Shown here: positions 21,786 to 31,788 of the stretch, piece after piece
Position numbering within the stretch: position 1 is the first letter of the stretch
Layout: each line of letters opens with the position of its first letter
Assembly (NCBI GenBank): GCA_943736015.1
Contig: OX031063.1
Span: 37,278,672-37,342,671, forward strand
Length of the DNA: 64,000 nt
Source of the DNA: Tridacna crocea
Taxonomy: Eukaryota > Mollusca > Bivalvia > Cardiida > Cardiidae
Direction: 5' to 3'
The notes under the pieces: generated by a model
The model's input: only the letters and a program-made list of their open reading frames with translations
Database searches by the model: none
Told to the model about the DNA's origin: nothing
Made by a program: the position numbers and the translations under genes

Positions 21786-22454
21786 TTATCATTATACTGC
21801 TAAATAATTCAAATGAAAGTTTCAAGCCGGTAGTAAAATCCAAAAGATATTGAGGAGTTTTGTGGGGTTTTTTTCGGTGAAAGTCGAAATTTATTTCATC
21901 GAGTAGCATCGTCGGTAATATTTTTACGAGTGGCGCAGCCACGAGTGAAAATATTACCGACGGTGTTCACGAGATGAAACAAATTTCGATCTTTCACCGA
22001 AAAAAACGAATGTTCTATTTATTTCATGCTTTTAACTCTTTCTATGAGAAGCTTGATCAAAATTCAGTACAGTTCCTTTCAGTTATTCCCCGTGACGTAC
22101 CCCCTCTGCATTACAATATTACGTCAAGCGCGAGAAATGTAAGGTAAATGACGTCATCTGGTAAATGACGCCATCTGGTTGTGAGTCAAGCGCATTTTAC
22201 CCAGGTTACTAGAGTATAAAAAACGGGATTTTCACCGGTCGTACCCGTGTAATATCGAAAAATATTTTCTCCGCTATTCTCGAATTCCTACCGGAAAGCA
22301 TGAAATAATTCAAATTTATCATTTTACTGGGAAAATGTCATTATCTGAAAGTGTAGATCCACGCTCTGTGTAGTCGGGTCTTAATCTACGCCGTACACTT
22401 AAGTCCTTGAACCCTACTAAAGTCCTCGGGTCGTGTTTAGCAGCCTAAGGGTTA
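21786..22454 (+). repeat. MITE-C split by a family D element
   Basis: The left part ends near 21860. The right part resumes near 22309 and ends tagcagcctaagggttaa. The intervening sequence is family D. Confidence 0.65.
21860..22308 (+). repeat. Family D element
   Basis: A long hairpin from tttttttcggtgaaagtc to gatctttcaccg with inner gtcggtaatattttt / aaaatattaccgac. It is followed by a body starting ttatttcatgctttt and ending aaagcatgaaataa, which form inverted termini. A perfect tgacgtca lies in the body. Confidence 0.65.
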
Positions 22455-22639
22455 ACCCTTTATCTGCCGATCTTGATTCATTCATCTTTTTCAAACGTTA
22501 TAGATTACGATCAAGTTTCACAAATCCTGATGTCTGATCTATGGTTTACACCGTCTGCATGAAGCAAACCTATGACAAAGAATAACAATAGCAGAGTTCT
22601 GATCAGAAGGCCTGTAATGTCTTACCCATAATGTATTGT

Positions 22640-22717
22640 ACTAATCGTCGGCTTACTTAAAAAACCTCGTTTCAAGCTGTAGTTACGAGGTTTTTGAAGA
22701 AAACCGACGCAATATTA
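22640..22717. repeat. Family G palindrome, one arm shortened
   Basis: The left arm lacks the taactacagctt block before the centre. The right arm is complete. Confidence 0.65.
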
Positions 22718-22915
22718 TTTCGTCATATTATGGCAGTCAGCTCACCTATTTATGCTCACCTTAGGAGTTCCTGGCTGCTTTTTCATATAACGAATATCAA
22801 AACTGATTAGCAGTGACAGATGAGGGAATCCTATCTGAATGACTGTCATCAATCCTTGTAAAGAAGTTAATCGAGCTATGGATTATAACCAGTGAAAACC
22901 AGGTTTTAAGCCCTT

Positions 22916-23369
22916 TGAGTCAACGACTGAGATTTCAGGCTTACCCTAAAAAAGAGGTTTTTGAAACATTGTGGACAAAGGAGAAAATACTGATTAATCC
23001 ATTACAGAGCGGCAAAATTTTAGACCAGTCCAAATTGAAAACACTTTCAGATGACAAAATAATTAAATAATTGTGGCTCAAAAAGTTGAAATTTGTTTTG
23101 GGAAGGATAGAAAACATTGTGGGAAAAGGAGAAAATGCTGGTTACCAGCATTTTTTTTCCTACAATGTTTTCAAAATGCTTCTTTCTCAGGATCGAAAGT
23201 CACGAGTCAGCATTGTGTGGGTACAGTTAACAGCATTTTCTCCTTTGCTCACAATATTTTCTTCTCTGTGACAGACATATCACTTCATTTGAGCCATATT
23301 TGATTTTTCGACAGCTAGTAATTTAAATCTAGACAAGAATATTTTTTTCTCCGTTCGGTATAGAGTTTA
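22916..23369 (-). repeat. MITE-A copy split by another MITE-A
   Basis: The left half is 22916-22993, ending ggagaaaatactga. The right half is 23231-23369, resuming with cagcattttctcc and ending in ggtatagagttta. The break falls exactly at the palindrome centre. Confidence 0.65.
22994..23230 (+). repeat. MITE-A nested inside the previous copy
   Basis: It has TTAA at both ends (22994-22997 and 23227-23230) and sits in the loop of the outer element's hairpin. Its right arm has lost several bases (cagcattttttttccta). Confidence 0.7.
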
Positions 23370-23937
23370 CCCCCTTCTCTGTCAGCTAAAAAAATCCAGT
23401 ATTTTCTAAATCTTGCGTTGAAAATCCACTGCAATCGAAAATACTTTGGGTCACTAGAGTACCTGATTAAGACGGGGGGGGGGATGATCCAAGATTACAT
23501 GCGGTCTGATCTTTCTCCATGCCGTTCGCTGTAGGAATGTAACTCGGAGCAGGTAGAGGCATAGTTATGTAGCCTATCTTAGGGGAGAAACGTAATCTCG
23601 CTCTAATTCTATTGGCGGACAGAAAATTATACTGGTGAAACCAGGCTGTGTCAGTTGTTTAATACGGGAATGTCCCGTGTATGAATTGAAATAGAGGTCC
23701 TATCTAATGTGCGATATCTGGAGAGATTGAAGTAAATTAACGAAGTCGAGTCATTTAGTAAGTCGACGACTTTGTTGTTTAACAACTGGATTATTGTTCC
23801 TTTTTAATAATTCAAATTATTTACATGATGTGCCTATCAATGGAGGATTGATAAAGTGTTAAAAAGTTTGGGCTTCTTTTTAAATTTAGTATGAAATTTT
23901 CTGAAAATCGCAATTTGCTGTTCAGGTGAATTTTTTC

Positions 23938-24128
23938 TTTAACCCTTTACTAAACTATCCTGTGTTTTAACATCTCTGAAGAAGGAAAGCTCTAGGAATC
24001 ATAGCGGGAAAAGGAGAAAATGTTCGTTCCCGGAATTTTCTTGTTGCCTCCAAACTTTGCTCCCATCCAACGCTAAATCACGTCATTTTGGACGCAGATC
24101 TGAGATTTTGATGTTTGGTCGAGAGGTT
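23938..24128 (-). repeat. Decayed MITE-A copy
   Basis: The left end ttaaccctttactaaac is clear. The hairpin arm gggaaaaggagaaaatg is paired only loosely. Confidence 0.5.
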
Positions 24129-24198
24129 ATTTGTTCAATTGTCTTATAAAATAATACAGGAAAATATCGAGAGTTCGAATGATTCAGATCACTGCTCT

Positions 24199-24430
24199 TT
24201 AACCCTTTACCACACAATGACGACTTTCAACACCCCTGAGAATTTAAAAGCCTTTTGAAAACATTGTGGGAAAAGGAGAAAATGCTGGTAACCAGCATTT
24301 TCTCCTTTTCCCACAATGTTCTTTACTCTGTAAAAGAAAAGATTCACATATTGAACCACACTGAAATTGTCGTCTGCAAATGCTTTCATTTTAGACAAGG
24401 TTTAAATTTTGTCGTCTGGTAAAGGGTTAA
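24199..24430 (-). repeat. MITE-A copy
   Basis: Bounded by ttaaccctttaccacac and gtctggtaaagggttaa, with a perfect inner palindrome. Confidence 0.75.
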
Positions 24431-24529
24431 ATATTAGCATCATAATTATCAGGTTGCTCAGAACTACGTCACTATTCGTGTGCCATATTCTGAAAAGCAT
24501 TTTAATTATTAATTAGATAAGGACTAAGA

Positions 24530-24716
24530 ATTAAGAGAGCCTAGAGGTTTTTTTTTTCCTTTTCTGTCCATTGGTCCTGCAGTTATTCAAGTTATCGAAA
24601 TCTCAATGTATGTTTGAGTAGCCAATCAGAAGTTGCGTGTCTTTCAAATTTAGAAAATCTTAGAGAATAGCATAAAGGATTTTCTTGTTAATGGTTGTTG
24701 AATACGGCCTCTGGTC
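24530..24716. repeat. Family J foldback, decayed
   Basis: gtagccaatcagaagttgc, ttcaaatttagaaaatctta and aatggttgttgaatacgg match the right half of J. Confidence 0.5.
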
Positions 24717-24836
24717 TTGATCTTTTTCTAAACGATAGAATCTCAGATATTCTGTCAAAAAGCCTTTAAAAGATATCCTTGAATCATTATACCAGTTGGC
24801 AGTTTACTTTGACCCTGTTGTCGCCTTTAACCCATT

Positions 24837-25055
24837 ACCACACAATCCCTACTTTTGACGCCCCTGAGAAAGACGCCTTTAGAAAACATTGTGGGAAAAG
24901 GAGAAAATGCTGGTAACCAGCATTTTCTCCTTTTCCCGCAATGTTTTCTATCCTTTACAAAACACATTTCAAATTTTCAGCCACTTTTATTTTGTCGTCT
25001 GCAAATGCTTTCAATTTGGACAAGCCTAAAATATTGTCGTTTGGTAATGAGTTAA
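24837..25055 (-). repeat. MITE-A copy
   Basis: Bounded by ttaacccattaccacac and gtttggtaatgagttaa. A single arm mismatch is present (cccgca). Confidence 0.75.
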
Positions 25056-25366
25056 CTCAAAGAAGCCATTGGTTAAAACAGGCGCCTTTTCCAAGGGCAT
25101 AGGTTAATATAAGACTACACAGAATTTGCAGTCCAATTATGAGATGGTTCTCCCATTCCCCAGAAAAAAACTTTGAAAAAGCTTTATTTTCTAGTAGCTT
25201 ATGTTTAAGATTTATTGACCTAACAGGATAGGGCTTAATTATCTTAAGTTTATAAAGCTCGTGTAAAGAAATGGATATGGGTGTACCACTGATATGAATT
25301 ACGGAAAATTAGTCTGCTTTTAGATAGGTTAATACAAGATAGGTTTGACCTCTCGGGATTGTAAAT

Positions 25367-25572
25367 AGCTCTTTACCAGACTAACTTAAAAGCGTTTGGA
25401 GACATCAAAATAAATGTGATCTGAATGATGGAATATGTCTTTAACAGGGTAGAAATGCTTTTGGGAAAAACAAAGGAAAGAATATGGTTACTAAGTCTTG
25501 ATTCCTACATTTTTTCATAAGCACTTTTGTACTTAGGGTTGTTGAACATTAAGGATTTTTATAAAGGGTGAA
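25367..25572 (+). repeat. Decayed MITE-A just upstream of first galactosyltransferase
   Basis: Contains ctctttacc, aaaagcgtttggagacatc, gggtagaaatgcttttggg and ataaagggtg. It ends 28 bases before the acceptor of the coding exon. Confidence 0.45.
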
Positions 25573-25599
25573 AAAAGTGTGTGTTTTCTTTTATATCGT

Positions 25600-25601
25600 A
25601 G
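25600..25601 (+). other. Splice acceptor before first galactosyltransferase
   Basis: A pyrimidine-rich run (gttttcttttatatcgtag) ends in AG 23 bases before the ATG at 25625. This suggests a non-coding 5' exon further upstream, as in the neighbouring paralogue. Confidence 0.4.
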
Positions 25602-25624
25602 TACAGTATTAACTGCAACCAATC

Positions 25625-26854
25625 ATGAAACGGTGCTTCTTGCGACGTACAGACGTTTGTTCCGTAAAGTTCATATTTCTATTGATACTGTGTGTATGTG
25701 TGTTGGGGTTTATGAACAACACACTCCTCGATAATGTCCCATCCAACTGGAATGCGGACGGTTTTTACAGAGGCTCGACGCGCCTGAAACAACTTTTGAA
25801 GGAAAAACATAACTTTCACATTAAAGACACTCAAGGAAAAACACTCGATCAAAATGTAAAAGTGTTTGGAACCAGCGCTGCTGACAGCTTGAAAATACCG
25901 AAAGAACCAAGGTATATTATTATACCGGATACCACAGTCTGTGCAAATAAGCTCGAGCTATTGATATATGTTCAAAGTACTTGGTCTAATTTTATGAAGA
26001 GACGGTATATCAGGAATACATGGGCAGGCAAAAATGCTCAATTCAGGTCAAAAGTGAAAACAGTGTTCATTATCGGCAAGCCTACCAACCATAATGATCA
26101 AGTGAAGATAAATAACGAACATTTATTGTACGGTGACATACTAGAGGTGGATATCACCGAAAACTTTCAGAATTTATCAATGAAATGTCTCTCTGCTTTA
26201 AACTGGATTAATCGTCAATGTAACCAGACTGAATATGTTCTTAAAGTGGATGACGATATATTTGTGAACTTATTTAATGTCTTTGAGAGAGTCCTGCCAG
26301 TTATACATAGTAAAAGTAACCTAATTCTCTGTCACGTGATCGAAGATGGCAAGAGTCCTATAGTTAGAGATAAAACCAGTCAGTGGTATATTCCACCAAG
26401 TATATTTCCCAACAGGACGCACTTACCGCGATTTTGCTCCGGTTACTTCGCGATAATGACTAAAGCTGTATTCCACGACCTTTATCTTCACTCACGAACC
26501 ACGCCTTTGATAAATGTCGACGACGTTTACATGTTCGGACATTTAACAAAAGGTATTAAGGATTTATATTTTGTGGACCTAAAACGCAACTTGACCTTGT
26601 TTCAAACGGTTGGACTAACTTCTTACCGTGCAGGTAATGACGAATATCTTGGAATTAGCGTGGAGCACACGCCTAATATGGAGGAATTATGGTCGCTGAC
26701 ATTGAATCTTGTACGTTCTCGGATTAATCCACATTCAAAGGTATTTGTGAGAAAAGTGTTTCCTCTTTACTTGGATACCAAACCGCGTGTTTTTAATATT
26801 CACAGTGCAAATTGTCTCAATAAATTATTTGGATTAAAGAATGTGCTAAACTGA
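25625..26854 (+). CDS. Beta-1,3-galactosyltransferase-like protein, GT31 (first of tandem pair)
   Basis: A 409-residue Golgi type II membrane glycosyltransferase, expected to move galactose or N-acetylglucosamine from a UDP-sugar to a glycan in beta-1,3 linkage. A short basic cytosolic tail precedes a membrane anchor at residues 14-30. The luminal catalytic domain starts near 110 with the GT31 motifs in order: RRYIRNTWAG (126-135), VFIIGKP (147-153), the metal-binding DxD as KVDDDIFVN (207-215), FCSGYFAIMTK (270-280) and NVDDVYMFG (297-305), where most relatives have EDVYVG. Sequons occur at N31, N183, N200, N263 and N322. The frame is intronless and of usual family length. Its paralogue lies 3.2 kb downstream on the same strand. 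Donor and acceptor specificity cannot be read from sequence; B3GALT or B3GNT are both possible. Confidence 0.88.
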   Translation: MKRCFLRRTDVCSVKFIFLLILCVCVLGFMNNTLLDNVPSNWNADGFYRGSTRLKQLLKEKHNFHIKDTQGKTLDQNVKVFGTSAADSLKIPKEPRYIIIPDTTVCANKLELLIYVQSTWSNFMKRRYIRNTWAGKNAQFRSKVKTVFIIGKPTNHNDQVKINNEHLLYGDILEVDITENFQNLSMKCLSALNWINRQCNQTEYVLKVDDDIFVNLFNVFERVLPVIHSKSNLILCHVIEDGKSPIVRDKTSQWYIPPSIFPNRTHLPRFCSGYFAIMTKAVFHDLYLHSRTTPLINVDDVYMFGHLTKGIKDLYFVDLKRNLTLFQTVGLTSYRAGNDEYLGISVEHTPNMEELWSLTLNLVRSRINPHSKVFVRKVFPLYLDTKPRVFNIHSANCLNKLFGLKNVLN

Positions 26855-27030
26855 TTGTCCGAAATGGTGTCATTTAAGGCAATTGAATTTTTATTTGAAA
26901 AAGAAAAGATCTAGATCTATAGTCAACTTTATTTTGCCTAAGTGAAGTAGGCCATTCTTTGTAAGAGATTTTGCTCCTGCGGCTATAGCAGAGCTATACC
27001 AGACTGATGCATGTAACACATTTATGCTTT

Positions 27031-27278
27031 TGGCTGCTGAGCGCAACATAAGGACTATTTACGGACAATGTAGATCAAGATCAGACTGCACAGAACTTGT
27101 AGTCTGATCTTGGATTAACACTGTCCGATAAGGGGATTTTTGCATCCCCCTGCCGTCCCCCCCCACACACACACACAAATAAGACAAGAGATACTTGTAA
27201 CTTTGATATGTCAATAATTGTGTTTTTACTATCGACTTGAAAGATTCATTTTAGTTTTTTAGCAGGTTAAGGGTTAAC
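27031..27278 (-). repeat. MITE-C copy, reversed
   Basis: Starts tggctgctgagcgc and ends ttagcaggttaagggttaa. The interior has a short C-run and (CA)n. The final TTAA is shared with a MITE-A. Confidence 0.7.
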
Positions 27279-27503
27279 TCTTTACCAAACGACAAAATTC
27301 TAGACTTGTCCAAATTGGAAGCACTGGTAGACGACAGAGTAAATGGGACTCAAGAATTAAAAATTGTTTTGGCAAGAGTAGAAAACATTGTGGGAAAAGG
27401 AGAAAATGCTGGTTACCAGCATTTTCTCCTTTTCCCACAATGTTTTCCAAAGACTTTTCCGCAGGGTCGTCAAAAATAGTTAGTGTTTGGTAAAGGGTTA
27501 AAA
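27275..27503 (+). repeat. MITE-A copy sharing TTAA with a MITE-C
   Basis: Bounded by ttaactctttaccaaac and gtttggtaaagggttaa, with a perfect palindrome. The starting TTAA is also the end of the MITE-C to its left. Confidence 0.75.
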
Positions 27504-27973
27504 GGGCCAGTATCACGTCTTGTGCGACATAAATATGTGCCATGTTGATACGACGGGGTTTTATCCATGTCCGTGGTGATTATACCAAGCTTGGCAATAT
27601 AGGAACAAGGACCCAGGAAATCCATTTTCTTGAAAGAAACACCTGAATCATGAAAGGTCCTTTGATATGCACAAATGTAGCAGCCTGATCTGGGTTGACA
27701 TTTTTTGCAAATGGATTAAATCTCTCTTTTCTAGAGTAAGTAAGTAATATTGTACGTTGGTGATGAGGCAAGCAGAACGTGCAGTCCTATAAGGAGGTAT
27801 CTTTCCCCCCAACAAAAATACATCTGAAACAGATAAACATTGGTCTTTACTATCGCCTTGAACGTTCCCTTTCTCTTATTTCGCGGGATAAAGGTTAAAC
27901 AATAACCATTTGGTCAAGCAGAACATTAGAGCAGCTGTACAAATGTATTTCAACACAATCGAGAAAACCCAAC

Positions 27974-28498
27974 CAGTGTTCCCACTCACGCAAATTTATG
28001 CGTGAATGGCGTTACAGAATTGAAATTCGCGTAACAATTTCTGGTTACACGTGAGACCTCACAATAGAAAACGTTTTCTGTAAAAGCTATTATCTGCTTA
28101 TTTTGTGTAATATGACAGGTTTTCAGGTTACATTTTACACTAATTGACAACTTTTAGTCAATTCATGAAGAAATACTTGTCTGTAAGTTAACGGACATGA
28201 AAAATTGATCGATCCAAAAACGCGGAAACCCATGATAAAACAAAATATTCCTTTTGATATTGTCCGGTCAGAGTCACTTCAGCCTGCCTTTCAGCTATAT
28301 TATGTCTTTAAGGCTGTGAATTTCAATAAATATTTTGATATAACAGACTTTTTTGCAAAAAAAAAAATTAAATTTAGATTGCGTAACCGCGAGTGGAGTA
28401 CCATTATTGTCATAACCTCAAATATGAAATCTTATCCCCAGATTTACAGCTCAGGGGGGTAAGTATACCCTTGAAATAAAAAGCTAGTGGGAACACTG
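27974..28498. mobile_element. hAT-like non-autonomous element
   Basis: 525 bp with inverted ends cagtgttcccact and agtgggaacactg. CAGTG/CACTG termini suit hAT-type elements. The eight bases on either side (aacccaac, atcaacta) do not match, so no clean target duplication is visible. A weak 85-codon frame at 28205-28462 shows no transposase motif. Confidence 0.5.
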
Positions 28499-29391
28499 AT
28501 CAACTACTATGATTGCTTGACAGATGGGGTGTGATTACAATAGAAAATCTGAGGTGGGTTAGGGAAGAGAGAGATCGGCGCATAAGTTGAAGTTAAGAGT
28601 TTTCAGTATTAAATTCATAGATAAACCAAAAGCACTGAGACGACTTGTCAAACTGTTTAAAGTACATGACCTTTTAATAATACTCATGGGGTTTGGTATT
28701 TAATTGCTTCCATTTTTGTTGATTCCAATGAAAAAAAAAACAAAAAACTTAGTATTGAAAAGAGCTTTTTTTCCAACAGATGTTAATACAATTATGAATC
28801 AAAGCATTGAAAACGCCGAAATGGTATTTTTCAAGGAAACCATTGTGTGGAATTAATAATGTGAAAGAAAAGGGAAATAGTATTCAAATATTGGCTTGAA
28901 AGTCAACCTACTAAGCAAATGAATACATTTTAATTTTGGTTTTAGGGAGAGTGCTCATGACAAAGTTAGGACTTTTTGTGTATTTGTGGTCTCCCTTTGA
29001 TCATTAGGAGTCAGAAGTAACGTCCCTAACAGTACGATGCATGATAGATAAATAGAGAAACTATGTGAAACTGTCAAATAAAATTTATTTTGTACCTGAA
29101 AACTGTAATTTTGAAATATCTTTGGCCATTTACATTTAATTAAAAACATTAAAATCAATTATTTCGATGTATTAAATATTATGTTATGCACAATCAAATT
29201 GAGTAGTGTGCAAACATGGGATGAACAAGCCATGGGACGAACTGGTTTTTGAACGAAAAAGCCTCAGACCAAGCGATCGGAATACAAATTATGTATCATT
29301 GCGCCAGTTCAATTATCATATTGAAGTCATAGTGCTATTGTCTTCGGCAAATACCACAGAAACCTATTTTGGAACAAAGATTTTTAAACTT

Positions 29392-29590
29392 TAATATGCA
29401 ATCCCGAGTTTTTACGATCCTGAGTAAGAAGTCCCTTGGAAATATTGTGGGGAAGGGAGAATTGTTGGTAATCAGCAGTTCTTCTTTTTCCACGTTATTT
29501 TCCAACCACAAAATAATTTCAAGTTTGAGTAAGATCTAAAAACTGCATTGAATATGGACAAGTGCAATTTTTCGTCGTTTGGTAGAGAGT
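29392..29590 (-). repeat. Decayed MITE-A copy
   Basis: Contains tgcaatcccgagtttttacg, the arm ggaaatattgtgggg and the end tttggtagagagtt. The loop region is mutated (ttggtaatcag). Confidence 0.5.
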
Positions 29591-29729
29591 TCAGTTATCC
29601 CTGGTAAGACGCATCGACGACAGATCTGCAGAAAGTAATATAGGCCTATACAATCTTTACTAAAAATAGACCCATACACTCTTTACCAAACAATATGCAT
29701 ATACACTATTTACAAAAAGAAAAAATAGA

Positions 29730-29952
29730 CCCATACTTTCTTTACTAAAAAACAAAATTTTAGAGTTGTCCAGATTGAAGGTATTTGCAAAAAAAAAAAA
29801 AAATTAAACGTGACATTTTTCTTGTGAATCGTTGGAAAAGTGTGGGAAAGGGGAAATGCAGGCTATCATCATTTTCTCCTTTTCACACAATGTTCTCATA
29901 AGTTTTCTGTTTAGGGTTGTTAAATCTTGGGATTATTTGGTAAAGGGTTAAA
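29730..29952 (+). repeat. Decayed MITE-A just upstream of second galactosyltransferase
   Basis: Contains ctttactaaa, attttagagttgtccagatt, the hairpin arm attttctccttttcacac and the end tttggtaaagggttaa. It ends about 70 bases before the acceptor of the coding exon, in the same orientation as the copy before the first gene. Confidence 0.6.
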
Positions 29953-30011
29953 TCAACGGGTTTGAATTGTATATATGTACACAGACAGGTATTTGTAACT
30001 GTAACTATTTT

Positions 30012-30021
30012 GCTATTTCAG
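30012..30021 (+). other. Splice acceptor before second galactosyltransferase
   Basis: A pyrimidine-rich tract ending gctatttcag lies 26 bases before the ATG at 30048. An upstream in-frame ATG at 29967 is on the far side of this acceptor and would add 27 Cys- and Asn-rich residues that look like intron translation. I therefore take 30048 as the start. Confidence 0.55.
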
Positions 30022-30047
30022 ACGAAGAAATCAACAACAGCATAGAA

Positions 30048-31322
30048 ATGAGATTTTGTCGAGTGCCGCGCAAAAAACTATTCCGTCTACTGTCGATTGG
30101 CTATAAATGTGACGTCAGCTGTCTTAACGTGACGTGTTTAACTGTTGTGATCATGCTTATTATAACAATTTATACCACATCATCCAGACCCCCAACAGTA
30201 TTAACTTCGGTGTCAAAATACGAGATCGATATCGATCAAATTCAGAAAGAGGCTGTAGATACAATTGTTATAGAGCAGCCTGATGGTAGTGCATACGTCG
30301 CTTTCCAGTTACCGGGATCTTCCAAGTTGGTAAGTGCGATTCGGAATGGAAGATTGACATTTGGAAATAAAATTAAGAAAGACGGCTCTTCTTCAAAAGA
30401 GCACGAACCTCAAGAAGTAGCCGATATAAAAGAATTTGATGATCGGTATCCAATTAGTGTAAGAAATAATCCATATGAAATCAATAATGAAAATGTGTGT
30501 AAAAATGTTAAAAACTTAGAGTTTGTAGTACTTGTGCATTCGGCTACATCAAATTTCATGAGACGAAGTTCCATAAGAGAAACATGGGCGAACTATAAGA
30601 TTTTTAAGAAGCATAGTATGCGAATTATATTTCTCCTTGGCAAACCGGAACAGGATTCTACACAAGTTTTGATAGAACACGAAAACTCATTACATAACGA
30701 CATTATACAAGGTCGATTTCTAGATACATATCATAATTTAACCCATAAAGGAGTTCTTGGAATTCGTTGGATCTCTGAGTTTTGTTCTGAAAGTAAAACT
30801 ATAGTGAAAGTAGACGATGATGTTTTTGTTAACGTATTCAAACTGATGGACGACGTCATCAATGTGTATTCAAAAGATTCTCGAAAGATTTATTGTCCTG
30901 TACGTGAAAAAGGAACAAGTTTGATACAAAGACACGAAGGAAAGTGGAAAATAGGCGACGCAGATTTTAAAAATATGACTCACTACCCAGTCACGTACTG
31001 CAATGGCTTTTTTACAATTTTTACAGCTGACATAGCGCCGGAAATGTTCGAGGCTGCCAGATCGACCCCATTTTTCTGGATTGACGACGTCTACATTTAC
31101 GGACTACTACCAGACAAACTTGATAATATAACATACACCAAGTTACCGAATCTCAATTTAAACGAAAAAGCATCAATACAATGTTTCGAATCGCGAAACA
31201 AGACCTGCGATTTGTTGGTTGCGACTGCACACTCCGACGGCGTGATGGACAAACTGTGGTACCACGCCCTTGAACAGTACAGGGAGCTGGCTAAAGTGTA
31301 CTCTAAAGAAGAACTATTTTAA
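30048..31322 (+). CDS. Beta-1,3-galactosyltransferase-like protein, GT31 (second of tandem pair)
   Basis: 424 residues from the chosen ATG (451 if the upstream ATG at 29967 is used). Type II topology: basic tail MRFCRVPRKK, then a membrane segment near residues 26-44, a charged stem of about 120 residues, and a GT31 catalytic domain. Motifs: RRSSIRETWANY (172-183), IIFLLGKPEQ (193-202), the DxD motif KVDDDVFVN (254-262), YCNGFFTIF (317-325) and WIDDVYIYG (344-352). The last motif again lacks the usual EDV glutamate, as in the upstream paralogue. Sequons are near N230, N308, N360 and N384. The frame is intronless and ends in TAA. The two paralogues share the motif skeleton but differ widely in the stem and C-terminus, so the duplication is old. 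Likely Golgi lumenal; substrate unknown. Confidence 0.88.
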   Translation: MRFCRVPRKKLFRLLSIGYKCDVSCLNVTCLTVVIMLIITIYTTSSRPPTVLTSVSKYEIDIDQIQKEAVDTIVIEQPDGSAYVAFQLPGSSKLVSAIRNGRLTFGNKIKKDGSSSKEHEPQEVADIKEFDDRYPISVRNNPYEINNENVCKNVKNLEFVVLVHSATSNFMRRSSIRETWANYKIFKKHSMRIIFLLGKPEQDSTQVLIEHENSLHNDIIQGRFLDTYHNLTHKGVLGIRWISEFCSESKTIVKVDDDVFVNVFKLMDDVINVYSKDSRKIYCPVREKGTSLIQRHEGKWKIGDADFKNMTHYPVTYCNGFFTIFTADIAPEMFEAARSTPFFWIDDVYIYGLLPDKLDNITYTKLPNLNLNEKASIQCFESRNKTCDLLVATAHSDGVMDKLWYHALEQYRELAKVYSKEELF

Positions 31323-31497
31323 GAAGATTATTCTTGAACCGTTTTTAACGACTGCGAGGAAGGCGGTCCTGAAAACATTGCAGGGTAAAAGAAATAGTTA
31401 AATCGGAATCAGCAGTCACTCCTTATTTCGACGACGATTTAGTTTTACCTCCCCCCCACCCTTTTTTCAGAAAGGCAAGTCATCATCTTAGTGACAT

Positions 31498-31725
31498 TTA
31501 ACCCTTGACCAAACAATCCCTGGTTTTCACATCCCTGTGAAAGAAGTATATAGAAAACATTGTGGGAAAAGGAGAAAATGCTGGTAACCAGCATTTTCTC
31601 CTTTTCCCACAATGTTTTCTACCCCTCCAAAATTTAACTTAAATTTTGAGTAACATTATTTTTGTCATCTGCAAAAGCTTTCAATTTGGACAAGTCTAAA
31701 ATTTTGTCGTTTGGTAAGGAGTTAA
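31498..31725 (-). repeat. MITE-A copy
   Basis: Bounded by ttaacccttgaccaaac and gtttggtaaggagttaa, with a perfect palindrome. It is followed at 31726-31788 by the right end of a further, mostly lost copy. Confidence 0.75.
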
Positions 31726-31788
31726 ATGGTTGCTTGCTTATGCCTTGAATTTGGAAAAGTCTTACATTTAGCCATCTAGTAAATAGTT

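Larger units (their letters stand above)
8248..25600. other. Gene-free interval of 17 kb, repeat-rich
   Basis: I recognise no protein-coding gene here. Most of it is MITE-A, C, D, E, F and G copies, itemised below. Stretches where I see nothing are about 10240-10780, 10830-11290, 12060-12640, 14230-14990, 19245-19870 and 23560-23930. Confidence 0.6.
26855..29966. other. Interval between the two galactosyltransferase genes
   Basis: It holds a reversed MITE-C and a MITE-A that share one TTAA, an F fragment near 27630-27730, a hAT-like element at 27974-28498 and two decayed MITE-A copies at the right end. Positions 28500-29390 show only AT-rich DNA with no recognisable feature. It may also include the second gene's 5' UTR exon and promoter, which I cannot place. 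Confidence 0.6.

Noticed and set aside
29967-30047. 27-codon N-terminal extension of the second galactosyltransferase
   Set aside because: A strong splice acceptor (gctatttcag) lies between this ATG and the conserved basic/transmembrane start, so it is more likely intron.
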